NCBI GenBank assembly: GCA_017619755.1
Contig: JAFZRU010000018.1
Location: 29,698-93,697, forward strand
Reading direction: 5' to 3'
Length of the DNA: 64,000 nt
DNA from: Prevotella sp.
GTDB lineage: Bacteria > Bacteroidota > Bacteroidia > Bacteroidales > Bacteroidaceae
A program made the position numbers and the translations under genes. The notes under the pieces were generated by a model, which saw nothing but the letters and a program-made list of their open reading frames with translations, did no database searches and was not told the DNA's origin. Positions 1-8,060 of this stretch are shown in pieces; positions within the stretch are counted from its first letter, which is position 1; each line of letters begins with the position of its first letter.

Positions 1-613
1 CAAAGACGATGAAGAGCGCTATGACCGAGAGGATGATGCCAACGACCAATGGATCCCATCCAAACGCCTCATGCATGGCACCACAGATGGTGTTGCTTTG
101 AATGGAATTATAGGATAGCCCGAAAGTGATGGTAATCAGCACAGCGAAAAGGTATGCCATCCATTTCTTGTGCAGTCCTTTTCGTATGTAGTAGGCAGGG
201 CCTCCGATAAACGAATCCTTGTTCCTTTGTTTAAAGAGTTGGGCAAGTGTGGATTCCACAAAAGCCGTCGCTGAGCCGAGCAGGGCAATGACCCACATCC
301 AGAACACCGCACCAGGACCACCGACGGCGATGGCTGTGGCCACGCCGGCGAGGTTGCCCGTTCCCACCCTTGTGGCGACGGAAACGGCGAAAGCCTGAAA
401 AGAAGACACATGCTTGTGGTTCTTGTTGCTGTCTTCAAGGTTGTCGCAACCCGATGTGACAGAGTCGGCCAGCAGTCTGAACATCTCGCCAATCATCCGG
501 AACTGTACGCCTTTGGTCTTCCATGTGAACCACAAGCCACACAGCACCAGGACACCTATCAGCAGATATGCCCATATCGCATCACTTATTTGGGAGATGA
601 TTTCGTCTATCAT
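1..613 (-). CDS. Alanine/glycine:cation symporter (AGCS family), N-terminal part
   Basis: The reverse strand reads open from an ATG at 613 to the window edge, giving about 204 residues of a polytopic inner-membrane protein. It starts MIDEIISQISDAIWAYLLIG and has the AGCS hallmarks: GVQFRMIGEM after the first helix, a GTGNLAGVA segment, GGPGAVFWMW, then ESTLAQLFK and GGPAYYIRKG. Members import alanine or glycine with Na+. Full proteins are about 450 residues, so more than half lies outside the window. A Bacteroidota -7 box (TAATTTTG) sits 40 bp upstream and supports the start. The family is clear; the exact substrate is not. Confidence 0.9.
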   Translation of the reverse strand, partial: MIDEIISQISDAIWAYLLIGVLVLCGLWFTWKTKGVQFRMIGEMFRLLADSVTSGCDNLEDSNKNHKHVSSFQAFAVSVATRVGTGNLAGVATAIAVGGPGAVFWMWVIALLGSATAFVESTLAQLFKQRNKDSFIGGPAYYIRKGLHKKWMAYLFAVLITITFGLSYNSIQSNTICGAMHEAFGWDPLVVGIILSVIALFIVF

Positions 614-652
614 ATTCTGAATAGTTTTTGTTCTGCGTGAAGGTAAGCCTTG

Positions 653-681
653 CAAAATTACAAAAGTATTTCCACAATCAA
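653..681 (-). promoter_or_regulatory. Bacteroidota-type promoter for the AGCS symporter
   Basis: On the minus strand TAATTTTG (plus positions 653-660) matches the -7 consensus TAnnTTTG. A TTG at plus 679-681 lies 18 bp further upstream. The expected start of transcription is about 646, giving a short leader. Confidence 0.5.
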
Positions 682-709
682 GACAAAAAGACCAATAATC
701 TCTTAAATA

Positions 710-853
710 GGGTGTCCAATATCATGTTATCAATTTATCAAGAATTATAGATATAGCATTACAATGGCTTGTATTGTTGGAAAATTGACTTCCACTTCGT
801 ACGTCGACCGTTGGTTCTTAAATTCTAAAATTCGTGATAGAAAAACAACATAT
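710..853. repeat. Truncated copy of the TIR element seen whole at 14933-15380
   Basis: Bases 710-785 match the left end of the 14.9-kb element (GGGTGTCCAATAT, then TATCAATTTATCA and GCATTACAATGG). Bases 820-853 match its right part (AATTCGTGATAGAAA, ACAACATAT). The right terminal GGACACCC is missing. The centre instead holds a short stretch of another dispersed repeat (CGTCGACCGTTGGTTCT). The 370-bp gap between the symporter and the sugar porter is otherwise AT-rich with no gene. Confidence 0.6.
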
Positions 854-908
854 CAGAAAAATATACCATTCCAAACACAATAATTGCAAATGCCCATCCG
901 TATTATAA

Positions 909-978
909 GAAGATGAAAGATGGGATATGAAAGATGATGGATGGAAGATGAAAAATGAAAAATGAAAAAATGAAGATA
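909..978 (+). repeat. Purine-rich GATGAAA-type low-complexity leader
   Basis: Irregular tandem units of the form GATGAAA / GATGGA / AAATGAAA run almost without pyrimidines other than T up to the start codon at 983. It probably lies in the leader of the sugar porter mRNA. It contains several out-of-use ATGs. Confidence 0.5.
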
Positions 979-982
979 TAGC

Positions 983-2278
983 ATGCAAGGATTTAGCAAA
1001 GGATTCACCTATTTCATCTGCTTGGTTTCAGCCATGGGCGGTTTGCTCTTCGGCTACGACTGGGTGGTGATTGGCGGCGCGAAGCCGTTTTATGAATTGT
1101 ATTTCGGCATCTCCTCCTCGCCGGTGATGCAGGGAGTTGCCATGACCACAGCATTGGTGGGGTGCCTGATAGGTGCTATGGTGGCCGGCGCCGCCGCCGA
1201 CAAGTATGGCCGCAAGCCACTGCTCATGCTGTCCGCCGTACTCTTCACGGTATCGGCCATTGCCACGGGTTTGTTCAACGACTTCACCATGTTCAACATC
1301 GCCCGCTTCGTGGGTGGCGTGGGCATCGGCGTGGCCTCTGCGCTCGCCCCGATGTACATCGCCGAGGTGAGTCCGGCGGAGATTCGCGGCCGCATGGTGA
1401 GTCTCAACCAGATGACCATCGTGCTGGGCATCCTGTCGGCTCAGATTGTCAACATGCTGCTGGCAAGAGACACCACGGTGGCAGAAAGCCAGACATGGAA
1501 TGTGGAATGGGGATGGCGCTGGATGTTCTGGGCGGAGACGCTGCCCGCCGCGCTGTTCCTCTTCATGAGCTTCTTCATCCCCGAAAGCCCCGTGTTCATG
1601 CAACTGAAAGCCGTAGGGACGAAGCTTGCCAAGAAGGAGGCCGGCCTCCGTGAACTGTTCCAGCACAAGTATGGAAAGGTATTGCTGTTGGGTCTTGTCA
1701 TCGCCGTGTTCCAACAGTGGTGTGGCACGAATGTCATCTTCAACTACGCCCAGGAGATTTTCGTGGGTGCTGGCTTCAACGTCGATGGGATGTTCATCAA
1801 TATTGTCATCACGGGCATAGCCAACGTGGTGTTCACCATCGTGGCCCTCTACACCATCGAGAAATGGGGTCGTCGCACATTGATGCTGCTCGGTGCCGGC
1901 GGCCTGGGGCTTATCTACCTCACTTTGGGCACCTGTTACTTCATGGGCGTGACGGGCGTCATGATGGTGGTGTTGGTGGTGACGGCCATCTCCGTCTATG
2001 CCATGACCCTCGGCCCTGTGACCTGGACGCTCTTGGCGGAAATCTTCCCCCATCGCGTGCGCGGCATAGCCATGGCCACATGCACCTTCGCCCTGTGGGT
2101 GGGTTGCTGCACATTGACCTTCTCTTTCCCCTCCATGAACGCCGCCTTGGGTAGCAGCGGCACTTTCTGGATCTACAGCGCCATCTGCATCTGCGCCTTC
2201 CTCTTCCTGCTGCGCAACTGCCCCGAAACCAAGGGCAAGAGTTTGGAGGAGTTGGAAAACGAATTGGTGAAGCAATAA
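983..2278 (+). CDS. MFS sugar porter (XylE/GLUT-like), H+-coupled sugar import
   Basis: A 431-residue inner-membrane transporter of the sugar porter family. Visible marks are GGLLFGYD in helix 1 (about residues 19-26), DKYGRKPLL (73-81), PESPVF (200-205, where the family usually has PESPRWL), the sugar-binding pair Q244-Q245 with N250 in VFQQWCGTNVIF, EKWGRRTLML, TWTLLAEIFPHRVRG and PETKGKSLEE near the end. It is shorter than E. coli XylE (491 residues), mainly through short loops. It likely imports a monosaccharide such as xylose by proton symport. The pentose guess rests on the GH43/GH8 genes at the other end of the window. It is convergent with the next gene, 16 bp apart. Confidence 0.9.
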   Translation: MQGFSKGFTYFICLVSAMGGLLFGYDWVVIGGAKPFYELYFGISSSPVMQGVAMTTALVGCLIGAMVAGAAADKYGRKPLLMLSAVLFTVSAIATGLFNDFTMFNIARFVGGVGIGVASALAPMYIAEVSPAEIRGRMVSLNQMTIVLGILSAQIVNMLLARDTTVAESQTWNVEWGWRWMFWAETLPAALFLFMSFFIPESPVFMQLKAVGTKLAKKEAGLRELFQHKYGKVLLLGLVIAVFQQWCGTNVIFNYAQEIFVGAGFNVDGMFINIVITGIANVVFTIVALYTIEKWGRRTLMLLGAGGLGLIYLTLGTCYFMGVTGVMMVVLVVTAISVYAMTLGPVTWTLLAEIFPHRVRGIAMATCTFALWVGCCTLTFSFPSMNAALGSSGTFWIYSAICICAFLFLLRNCPETKGKSLEELENELVKQ

Positions 2279-2294
2279 TAGTTTAAAGTACAGA

Positions 2295-3149
2295 CTATTG
2301 CAAGACCTTGGTGACTTCGGCGATGCTCTTTGACTCTACACTGCTGCTGTTTTCACCTTTTACGAACACATGGCCGGTCAGGTCATCCACTGCCGTCACG
2401 ACATATCCTGGCCGATATGTGTTGACCCATGTGGCCCAGACCTTGTCGCCAACCTTTATTTTCTCCTTGAAGGGGATGAGGCGCACGTCGGCCTTGTCGT
2501 ATGCTTCAATCTTGCTGCCGAAACCTAAGACCAGCACCCTGTCACCCTCCACGTGGATGAGCGTGCCTTTCAGCCATTCTTTATCTTTCTTGATGGCTAC
2601 CTGAGCACCACTCTGCCACTTTCCGTCTTTGAGGACGGCGAACGTCCCTGGCTTCAGAGACTCTCCCTTTCTTTTCTCCTCCAATGTGGGGCTGTTGGGA
2701 TTGTCGGGCCATCTCAAGTCGAGATAGCATACTTTCGGTTCCTCAGGGTTTTTGTCATCCACGACGACAGCCCTTTCCAGTCCGCTTCCCGACTGCCACC
2801 ATGTCAGCACCACATCCCCTTTTTTCGCCTTTGCGCTCTTGGGCAACGGGATGATGAGGGCGTTGGGCATCTCCACCACTTCGCCATAGTTGTTGAGCAC
2901 CGATTTCTCTTCGCCCACCTCTTTCACTGTGGTGTCGTAGAAGATGAGGACGGCCTCACGCAACGGCTCACCCTTCTCCACCGAACTGGGATAGTAGGTG
3001 AAGGGACTTAGGACGGTCTGTCCCACTTCCATCTTCAGTTTCACATCTTGTGGGAAATCCCACGGCCAGGCGTTGTCGTCTTGGGCAGTAGCAGGCATCA
3101 CGATGGTCAGTGCCATCAAGCACAAAATTGTTTTTGCTGTTTTTATCAT
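2295..3149 (-). CDS. Secreted protein with Tudor/SH3-like repeats, function unknown
   Basis: The chosen start is the ATG at 3149, which gives a clean signal peptide (MIKTAKTILCLMALTIVMPA, cleavage near TAQ) and has an AGAGG-like stretch 11 bp upstream. Longer reading is possible from 3197. The mature ~260 residues hold about three barrel-like units, each with a G-D-x-V or G-x-x-V strand start followed by W/Y-rich strands: near KKGDVVLTWW, LKPGTFAVLKDGKW and VGDKVWATWVNTYRPGYV. Such units resemble Tudor/Agenet-type folds. It lies 52 bp downstream of the next gene and may be cotranscribed with it. No enzyme motif is visible. Confidence 0.6.
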   Translation of the reverse strand: MIKTAKTILCLMALTIVMPATAQDDNAWPWDFPQDVKLKMEVGQTVLSPFTYYPSSVEKGEPLREAVLIFYDTTVKEVGEEKSVLNNYGEVVEMPNALIIPLPKSAKAKKGDVVLTWWQSGSGLERAVVVDDKNPEEPKVCYLDLRWPDNPNSPTLEEKRKGESLKPGTFAVLKDGKWQSGAQVAIKKDKEWLKGTLIHVEGDRVLVLGFGSKIEAYDKADVRLIPFKEKIKVGDKVWATWVNTYRPGYVVTAVDDLTGHVFVKGENSSSVESKSIAEVTKVLQ

Positions 3150-3201
3150 ATCGCTGAACATCCTCTTTAATGTAAAAAAACGCTGAAGGTTCTGCAAATC
3201 A

Positions 3202-4116
3202 TTACTTTGCCATGTAATAGAAAGACTGCAGTCCCTGGGCGGGGAAATGGTACATGTATTTCACGTATTCGGGCTGCTTGGTTGTCACCGTGTCGATAAT
3301 CTTTGTGAGCTGCTCAGGGCTGAGTTTCTTCAGGTTGAGTTGATAAGATTCATATTCTTTTTCGGCTACCATGGACAGGCTCTTGTTGTAATTGAGGTAG
3401 AAACTTCCCTCATCTTCCTTGATGTCCAAGTCCTCTGAGGTCCCTTCCAATTCAGGAAGCATTTGGCAGTCGATGTTGTAAATCGAAGGTATGGCAATGA
3501 CACCGTCCTTCAGCACACCCACTTGAAGATTCTCTCCATTGAGTTCGTCATATTCGTCGATAAAGACAACGTCCTTGTACTTGCCGTCCTTCACTACACG
3601 GCAATTGAGGTAATTGTCCTCTGCTTCCAGCATATCGGTCTTGATGGATGTGCTTTCGATGTTTCCGACACAGTCTTTGGAAATGTAAGCACTCTCAATT
3701 TCGCACCATTCGTTAAGGGTGTAAACCTTGTAGAAATTGCCTTCCTCGCCAAGCACAGGAAAGACCCTGCTTTCGTAGGCAATGATTTCCGGGCTTAATT
3801 CGTACCCGGATTTGCCAGGCTGGTCCGACCACTGGTAAAAATTTTCGCAAAAATCACTCTCACATTCAGACTCAATCCATCTGACTAAAGTAGGGCTGTT
3901 GGTGTCAGCCTTTTTGTAGAGTCCCACATCTTCGGTGGTCACCACCACGAATTGCTTGAATGGCGGAGAGGCTACTTTCATCACGCTTTCGGTCTTCTCT
4001 GTGGTCTCGGTTGTTTCTGCTTTTTCAACGGTCTTCTTGCCAGTGCAGTTTGCTGTCAACATGGGAATCGGCATGCTGCAAAGCATAACAAATAGTATGG
4101 TCTTGATGGTTTTCAT
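3202..4116 (-). CDS. Secreted or lipoprotein with bacterial SH3-like segment
   Basis: A 304-residue exported protein with a hydrophobic N-terminal signal (MKTIKTILFVMLCSMPIPML). A Cys at about residue 24 could be lipidated, but the preceding residue is Asn, so the lipobox is weak. After a Thr/Glu-rich linker comes an SH3b-like pattern (VGLYKKADTNSPTLVRW, then LGEEGNFYKVYT). The C-terminal half is acidic and unrecognised. Together with the downstream Tudor-like protein it forms a two-gene group of envelope proteins. No function can be assigned. Confidence 0.6.
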   Translation of the reverse strand: MKTIKTILFVMLCSMPIPMLTANCTGKKTVEKAETTETTEKTESVMKVASPPFKQFVVVTTEDVGLYKKADTNSPTLVRWIESECESDFCENFYQWSDQPGKSGYELSPEIIAYESRVFPVLGEEGNFYKVYTLNEWCEIESAYISKDCVGNIESTSIKTDMLEAEDNYLNCRVVKDGKYKDVVFIDEYDELNGENLQVGVLKDGVIAIPSIYNIDCQMLPELEGTSEDLDIKEDEGSFYLNYNKSLSMVAEKEYESYQLNLKKLSPEQLTKIIDTVTTKQPEYVKYMYHFPAQGLQSFYYMAK

Positions 4117-4241
4117 AATTGGTTGATAATTTGATTTTCCGCGACAAAGATAACACTATTTTTCCGATTGGCAATGAAAAATCAAAAGAGAGTTGCCAAA
4201 AAGGTGATTGTGGGCGATGAAGAAACAAACGTGAACTGATG

Positions 4242-5423
4242 TTATGTGTCATGGTTCACCATGGTTGCCACGCAGGAGTCCGACCAGACGTTTTCGGCGG
4301 TCTCTATCATGTCTATGATGGTGTAGATGGGCAGGATGATGCCCAAAACGGCGATGGGCGCACCTATCCCTGACATCAGCGAGAGGGTGAGGAAATAACA
4401 GCCCATGGGAACACCGGCGTTCCCTACGGCGGAGATGACGGAAATGAACATCCAAAGGAGGATAGTGCCCATGGTGATGGGCGTCCCTCCGTTCTGCATG
4501 ACAAAGAGCGAGGTGACGAGGATGAAGGCGGCACAGCCGTTCATATTGATGGTGGTGCAGATGGGTAGCACGAAGCGAGCCACGTTTTTCCTTATGCCGA
4601 GGCGGCTTTCCGCTGTCTCCATGGTGACGGGGAGCGTGGCAGCACTGCTCTTGGTGAAGAGGGCCATCAGCACGGCCGGCATCATCTTGCTCAAAACATA
4701 GATGGGGTTCTGGCCTCTTGCCAACAGGAAGAGAGGAAGTACGACAAAGAACTGGATGACATTGCCACCCAACACCACCAAGACGTATTTGCCGATGGAG
4801 CTGGCCACCACACCCGCCGACACCTGTGCCGACAGTTGGGCGGAGAAGGCGACGATGCCCAGGGGAAGTGTCCATATCAGGCAACGGATGAGCAGGTGGA
4901 GCAATTCCTGAAGACCCAACAGCCCCTTCACGATCACAGCTTTGTTCTCCGACTCCGGCAGTTTGGACAGGCCCATGCCGATGACAAAGGCCAGAAGGAG
5001 CAGCGAGAGGACGTTCCCTTCCAAGAAGGGTTTGACGATGTTGTTGGGAATGATGTTGATGATATGTTCGGCATACGACATCTGGGGAGCTTCGACTGCC
5101 TCGCCACTCTGAGTGATGGCTTCCATTGGCAAGTTGCCGGGTGCGATTAGCACATAGAGCAGGGCGCCTACGGCAGCAGCGGCGAAAGTGGTGAGCAGCG
5201 TGTAGGTCAGTGTGCGTCCGAAGATTTTCCCATAGCCTTTAGAACCGAAGGTGGTCAGGGTGGTGATGATGGCCAGTACGATGGTGGGCACCGCGAGCAA
5301 CTGGAAGAGCCGGGTATAGACCGTGGCCAAGAATGTCATCAGTTGGTCGAGCCAGGAGATGCCGAACAGCCCTAACACGGCTCCGATGCCGAGTGCTCCT
5401 ATCCAGATGATGGTTCTTTTCAT
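4242..5423 (-). CDS. Dicarboxylate/amino acid:cation symporter (DAACS, GltP/GltT-like)
   Basis: A 393-residue inner-membrane symporter. The first in-frame ATG (5423) is used; the reading frame extends to a TTG at 5462. Family features are an N-terminal helix pair (RTIIWIGALGIGAVLGLFGI), the serine-rich re-entrant loop motif KSSAATLPVTM, the cation/substrate motif PICTTINMNGCAAF (equivalent to the glutamate transporter NMDG segment) and NAGVPMG near the C terminus. It should import a dicarboxylic amino acid or C4-dicarboxylate with Na+ or H+. It lies downstream of the DUF3857 gene and could be read through from it. Confidence 0.88.
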   Translation of the reverse strand: MKRTIIWIGALGIGAVLGLFGISWLDQLMTFLATVYTRLFQLLAVPTIVLAIITTLTTFGSKGYGKIFGRTLTYTLLTTFAAAAVGALLYVLIAPGNLPMEAITQSGEAVEAPQMSYAEHIINIIPNNIVKPFLEGNVLSLLLLAFVIGMGLSKLPESENKAVIVKGLLGLQELLHLLIRCLIWTLPLGIVAFSAQLSAQVSAGVVASSIGKYVLVVLGGNVIQFFVVLPLFLLARGQNPIYVLSKMMPAVLMALFTKSSAATLPVTMETAESRLGIRKNVARFVLPICTTINMNGCAAFILVTSLFVMQNGGTPITMGTILLWMFISVISAVGNAGVPMGCYFLTLSLMSGIGAPIAVLGIILPIYTIIDMIETAENVWSDSCVATMVNHDT

Positions 5424-5493
5424 ACGTCCTAAAAGGGTGACGGCCTCTTGACTGAGCGTCAAGAGAGCCGTCAGAAATGCCCCTGTTGTGTTG

Positions 5494-7470
5494 TTATTTC
5501 TTTTTAATGATCAGTTGCTCGCTGGTATATTTCGAGAGCATGTCGAAGATTTGGCGCAATTCAGGATAGTTTTTCTCCGGGTGGGAGATTTTGTTGATGT
5601 TGACCTGGCTGGACATCTGAACACGTCCCTCGATGAAAGAGGTGAGGATACGCCCTTCGATGCCCTTGTCGGGAGTGGTGATGGCGGTGTTTCTGGGTTC
5701 GCCGTCCATCACATACCCTTCGGGCAGGGTGATGGTGATGATGATGCGTTCACTGCCGATGTGGGGGAACTCCGCCGGCATCTTCCTTGTCTCAGCGGTG
5801 AAGGGGTTCTCGATCATCTTGTCGGGGAACGGACAGATGCTGATTTGGCCATCAGTCACCTGGCCCTTTTTGGTGTAGTCGGACTCCTCTGTTTCACCTC
5901 CCTCGTTGCGAACGGTCTTCTTGCCGGAGAGCGTGCCGTCGGTGGAGAGTTTGGCGTCGATGATGGTGACCTTCTCCGATTTCGAGGCATACTGCAGGTT
6001 CACCCACTCGCTCTTCTTGTCCTTCTGCACTAATCGTGCTTTCTCCACCAGCAGCGCGTCCGGCAGTACGTTCAGCCAACCGTTCTTGTTCGAAGCGTCA
6101 AGATACATGTTCCCACCCGAAGGCATGATGACGCCCACGAGGAATGTCGAGAGCTTCCGAATGGAGGGGAAGTTGTAGGGCAACTGTCCCAGGTCGCGCG
6201 TCCTGAGCATCACGGGGGCAGCCTTGAGTCCTACGTCGTGTAACGACTGGATGAGCAGCAGGTTGATGTCGGCATTCGAGCCACTGCCTTTTTTCAGTGT
6301 CTCGGAAGTTAATGCTGGGCTCAACTCGTACTTGCCATTCCATTTCACCTTGCTCATCACCAATTTATACACCTCCGCCACACGCTCGCGGAGGTTGGCC
6401 TTCTCTTCTATTTTGGCCTCTTTCAATTCGTTGGCCAACGGACTGTGGTCGTTCAGGTGAATACCCAAATCGTCGGAGTTGAGAATCATCTCGTCTATCT
6501 GGTCCCATGTCTTGGCATAATCCATCTGCGCCATGCCGGGCAGGCGATACTGCTTCAGTTCGGCAGTGATGCCGGCACAATAGTCCTGGGCGTTCCACAC
6601 ATAGTCGTCCTTCGGCAAGCCCATCAGGTTGCGACCCACATAGACATAGTGGTTGGTGGTGACTGACATGGGATTGGCCAAGGGGTCGCTCACCACCTTG
6701 AATTTCAAAGAACCGGCAGTACAGGTATAGGTCAGGCGCTGGATGCCGTGGTCCTCGATGTTGAATATCAGGTAACTGGGAATGTTCATGTCCAACTTGG
6801 CATAGACCACGGGGATCTCGCATTGGGCAAACCAGTCGTGCAACTCCCAGAAGATTTGGCTGTGGATGTTGTACTCGTATTCTATCACGGTGCCTTCCTT
6901 CACGTTGGGTACGGTGAACTCCATCAGGTAGTTTTGTTCGTCAATCTTCTTGTTGACGATGTCGCTTTTCTTCAAGGAGGTCTTCACCACCTTGCCGCCC
7001 TCCATGTTGAAGGCGGTGGCTTTGATGTCCTCCACGTTCTCGTCGGCGTCAGTGCCAAAGATGCCTTCCATCATTGCACCAGACTCCCCCTCGAAATAAG
7101 AATCGGAACTGCCACCGGGTTTGGGAAGGGCGAAGCCCGTGGCTTTCAAGCCGCCGATGTTATTGCCTACCGACATGTTCCTCTGATAAGGAACGACCAC
7201 CTTGGCAAACCTGGCTCCACTGGGTTTCAACACCTTGATGCGGCACTTCTCTCGATAGTCAGCCAGATAACTGGTGGTCTGTATGGTGTATTCCACATCG
7301 GTCAGTCGGCAAAGCACCACGGCCTCTGCGTCAGGCTCTGCCTCATAGACCTTCATCTCCATCTCTTCCTTGGTGGGCTTGCCGAACTTCATGTTCACAT
7401 CGTTCTGTGCTGTCGCCGTCATAAAGGGCCAGAACAGCAGAACAAACAGTTTGAATACGTCTTGTCTCAT
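5494..7470 (-). CDS. DUF3857 / transglutaminase-like exported protein
   Basis: A 658-residue protein with a signal peptide (cleavage near TATAQ). The N-terminal ~300 residues match DUF3857 (VLCRLTDVEYT, GTVIEYEYNIHSQIFWELHDWFAQ). A transglutaminase-like core follows at about 370-480, then a C-terminal beta-rich domain. In the core the usual catalytic Cys (G-D-C type motif before the DFALLL-like helix) is replaced (GSGSNADINLLLIQSL). The His strand lacks His (TFLVGVIMPSGG), while YLDAS keeps the Asp. It is therefore probably a non-catalytic fold, as in many DUF3857 proteins. Its promoter appears to be at 7956-7987, so the leader would contain a dispersed repeat. Confidence 0.82.
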   Translation of the reverse strand: MRQDVFKLFVLLFWPFMTATAQNDVNMKFGKPTKEEMEMKVYEAEPDAEAVVLCRLTDVEYTIQTTSYLADYREKCRIKVLKPSGARFAKVVVPYQRNMSVGNNIGGLKATGFALPKPGGSSDSYFEGESGAMMEGIFGTDADENVEDIKATAFNMEGGKVVKTSLKKSDIVNKKIDEQNYLMEFTVPNVKEGTVIEYEYNIHSQIFWELHDWFAQCEIPVVYAKLDMNIPSYLIFNIEDHGIQRLTYTCTAGSLKFKVVSDPLANPMSVTTNHYVYVGRNLMGLPKDDYVWNAQDYCAGITAELKQYRLPGMAQMDYAKTWDQIDEMILNSDDLGIHLNDHSPLANELKEAKIEEKANLRERVAEVYKLVMSKVKWNGKYELSPALTSETLKKGSGSNADINLLLIQSLHDVGLKAAPVMLRTRDLGQLPYNFPSIRKLSTFLVGVIMPSGGNMYLDASNKNGWLNVLPDALLVEKARLVQKDKKSEWVNLQYASKSEKVTIIDAKLSTDGTLSGKKTVRNEGGETEESDYTKKGQVTDGQISICPFPDKMIENPFTAETRKMPAEFPHIGSERIIITITLPEGYVMDGEPRNTAITTPDKGIEGRILTSFIEGRVQMSSQVNINKISHPEKNYPELRQIFDMLSKYTSEQLIIKKK

Positions 7471-7580
7471 TGTATTGAATTTTTAGTTGTTATTCTCACT
7501 TTGGTTACACTCGTTGATTATTCTAAAGGCACAGCCTCCCAATACTTCATCTGGTTTTCTATTTTTTCGAGCTGTTAGAA

Positions 7581-7861
7581 TGGATTTTGGTGCAAAGACG
7601 GCCTGAAAATCGCGATTAAGCGAGAGCAGACGAAAACTTGTTTTCAGTATGCCGAGCAAGAGCGATTTATAAAAAGGCCAACGAGATACCAGCCCGGGGC
7701 AACGCCCCGGGTAAATGAAGGAGTAGATTCCGCCCTGAAAGGGCAAAAGCCTTATAGATGTCATAATGCTTTTGCCCTTTCGGGGCGATTGTTGGCTCAC
7801 TCTTTTCCCCAAGGCGTTGCCCCGGGCTAATTGCTTTTGGCCTTTCAGGCCGTTTTCATTC
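7581..7861. repeat. Large palindromic dispersed repeat, copy A (with internal segment in left arm)
   Basis: The element has two GC-rich arms in inverted orientation: AGATACCAGCCCGGGGCAAC at 7685-7704 and its near complement ending GTTGCCCCGGGCT. Between them is a second pair of hairpins built on GGGCAAAAGC...GCTTTTGCCC. The outer ends carry GGCC...GGCC boxes. In this copy a ~70-bp segment (from AAATCGCGATTAAGCGAGAG to GCAAGAGCGATTTATA) sits in the left arm between two GGCC sites. It fills most of the 565-bp gap 7471-8035. Open frames across it are by-products of the repeat. Confidence 0.75.
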
Positions 7862-7955
7862 TTCCAGATCGCTTTCTTTTGCCCAAATTGTAGATGTAAA
7901 TCGTTGAGTGTCAACATAGTCGTTCTTCCGAAACTGGAATTGTGTCATATCGATG

Positions 7956-7987
7956 CAAAGATACGACAAAAATTCGTAACTTGCAAA
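7956..7987 (-). promoter_or_regulatory. Consensus Bacteroidota promoter reading toward 7470
   Basis: On the minus strand TTTG (7987-7984) is followed after 20 bp by TATCTTTG (7963-7956), an exact match to TTTG-N20-TAnnTTTG. Transcription would start near 7949 and cross repeat copy A before reaching the DUF3857 gene at 7470. Confidence 0.6.
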
Positions 7988-8035
7988 GTTTATCGAAAAA
8001 ATCACCCTGCGATGATGGAAAAATGAGCACCAATG

Positions 8036-8060
8036 GAAAAAGACCCGTCACAGACGGGTC
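8036..8060 (-). terminator. Intrinsic terminator overlapping the receptor stop codon
   Basis: A perfect 8-bp stem GACCCGTC/GACGGGTC with a 3-nt loop (8042-8060) is followed on the minus strand by a short T run (8041-8036). The TGA stop of the upstream receptor gene (8048-8050) lies within the hairpin. Confidence 0.75.

Noticed and set aside
7483-7917. Short frames at 7483-7917, 14947-15234, 24261-24449 and 58900-59094 with similar translations (GNALGKRVSQ-type)
   Set aside because: They are translations of the dispersed palindromic repeat in whichever frame is open. The similarity is at DNA level and includes the complementary strand.
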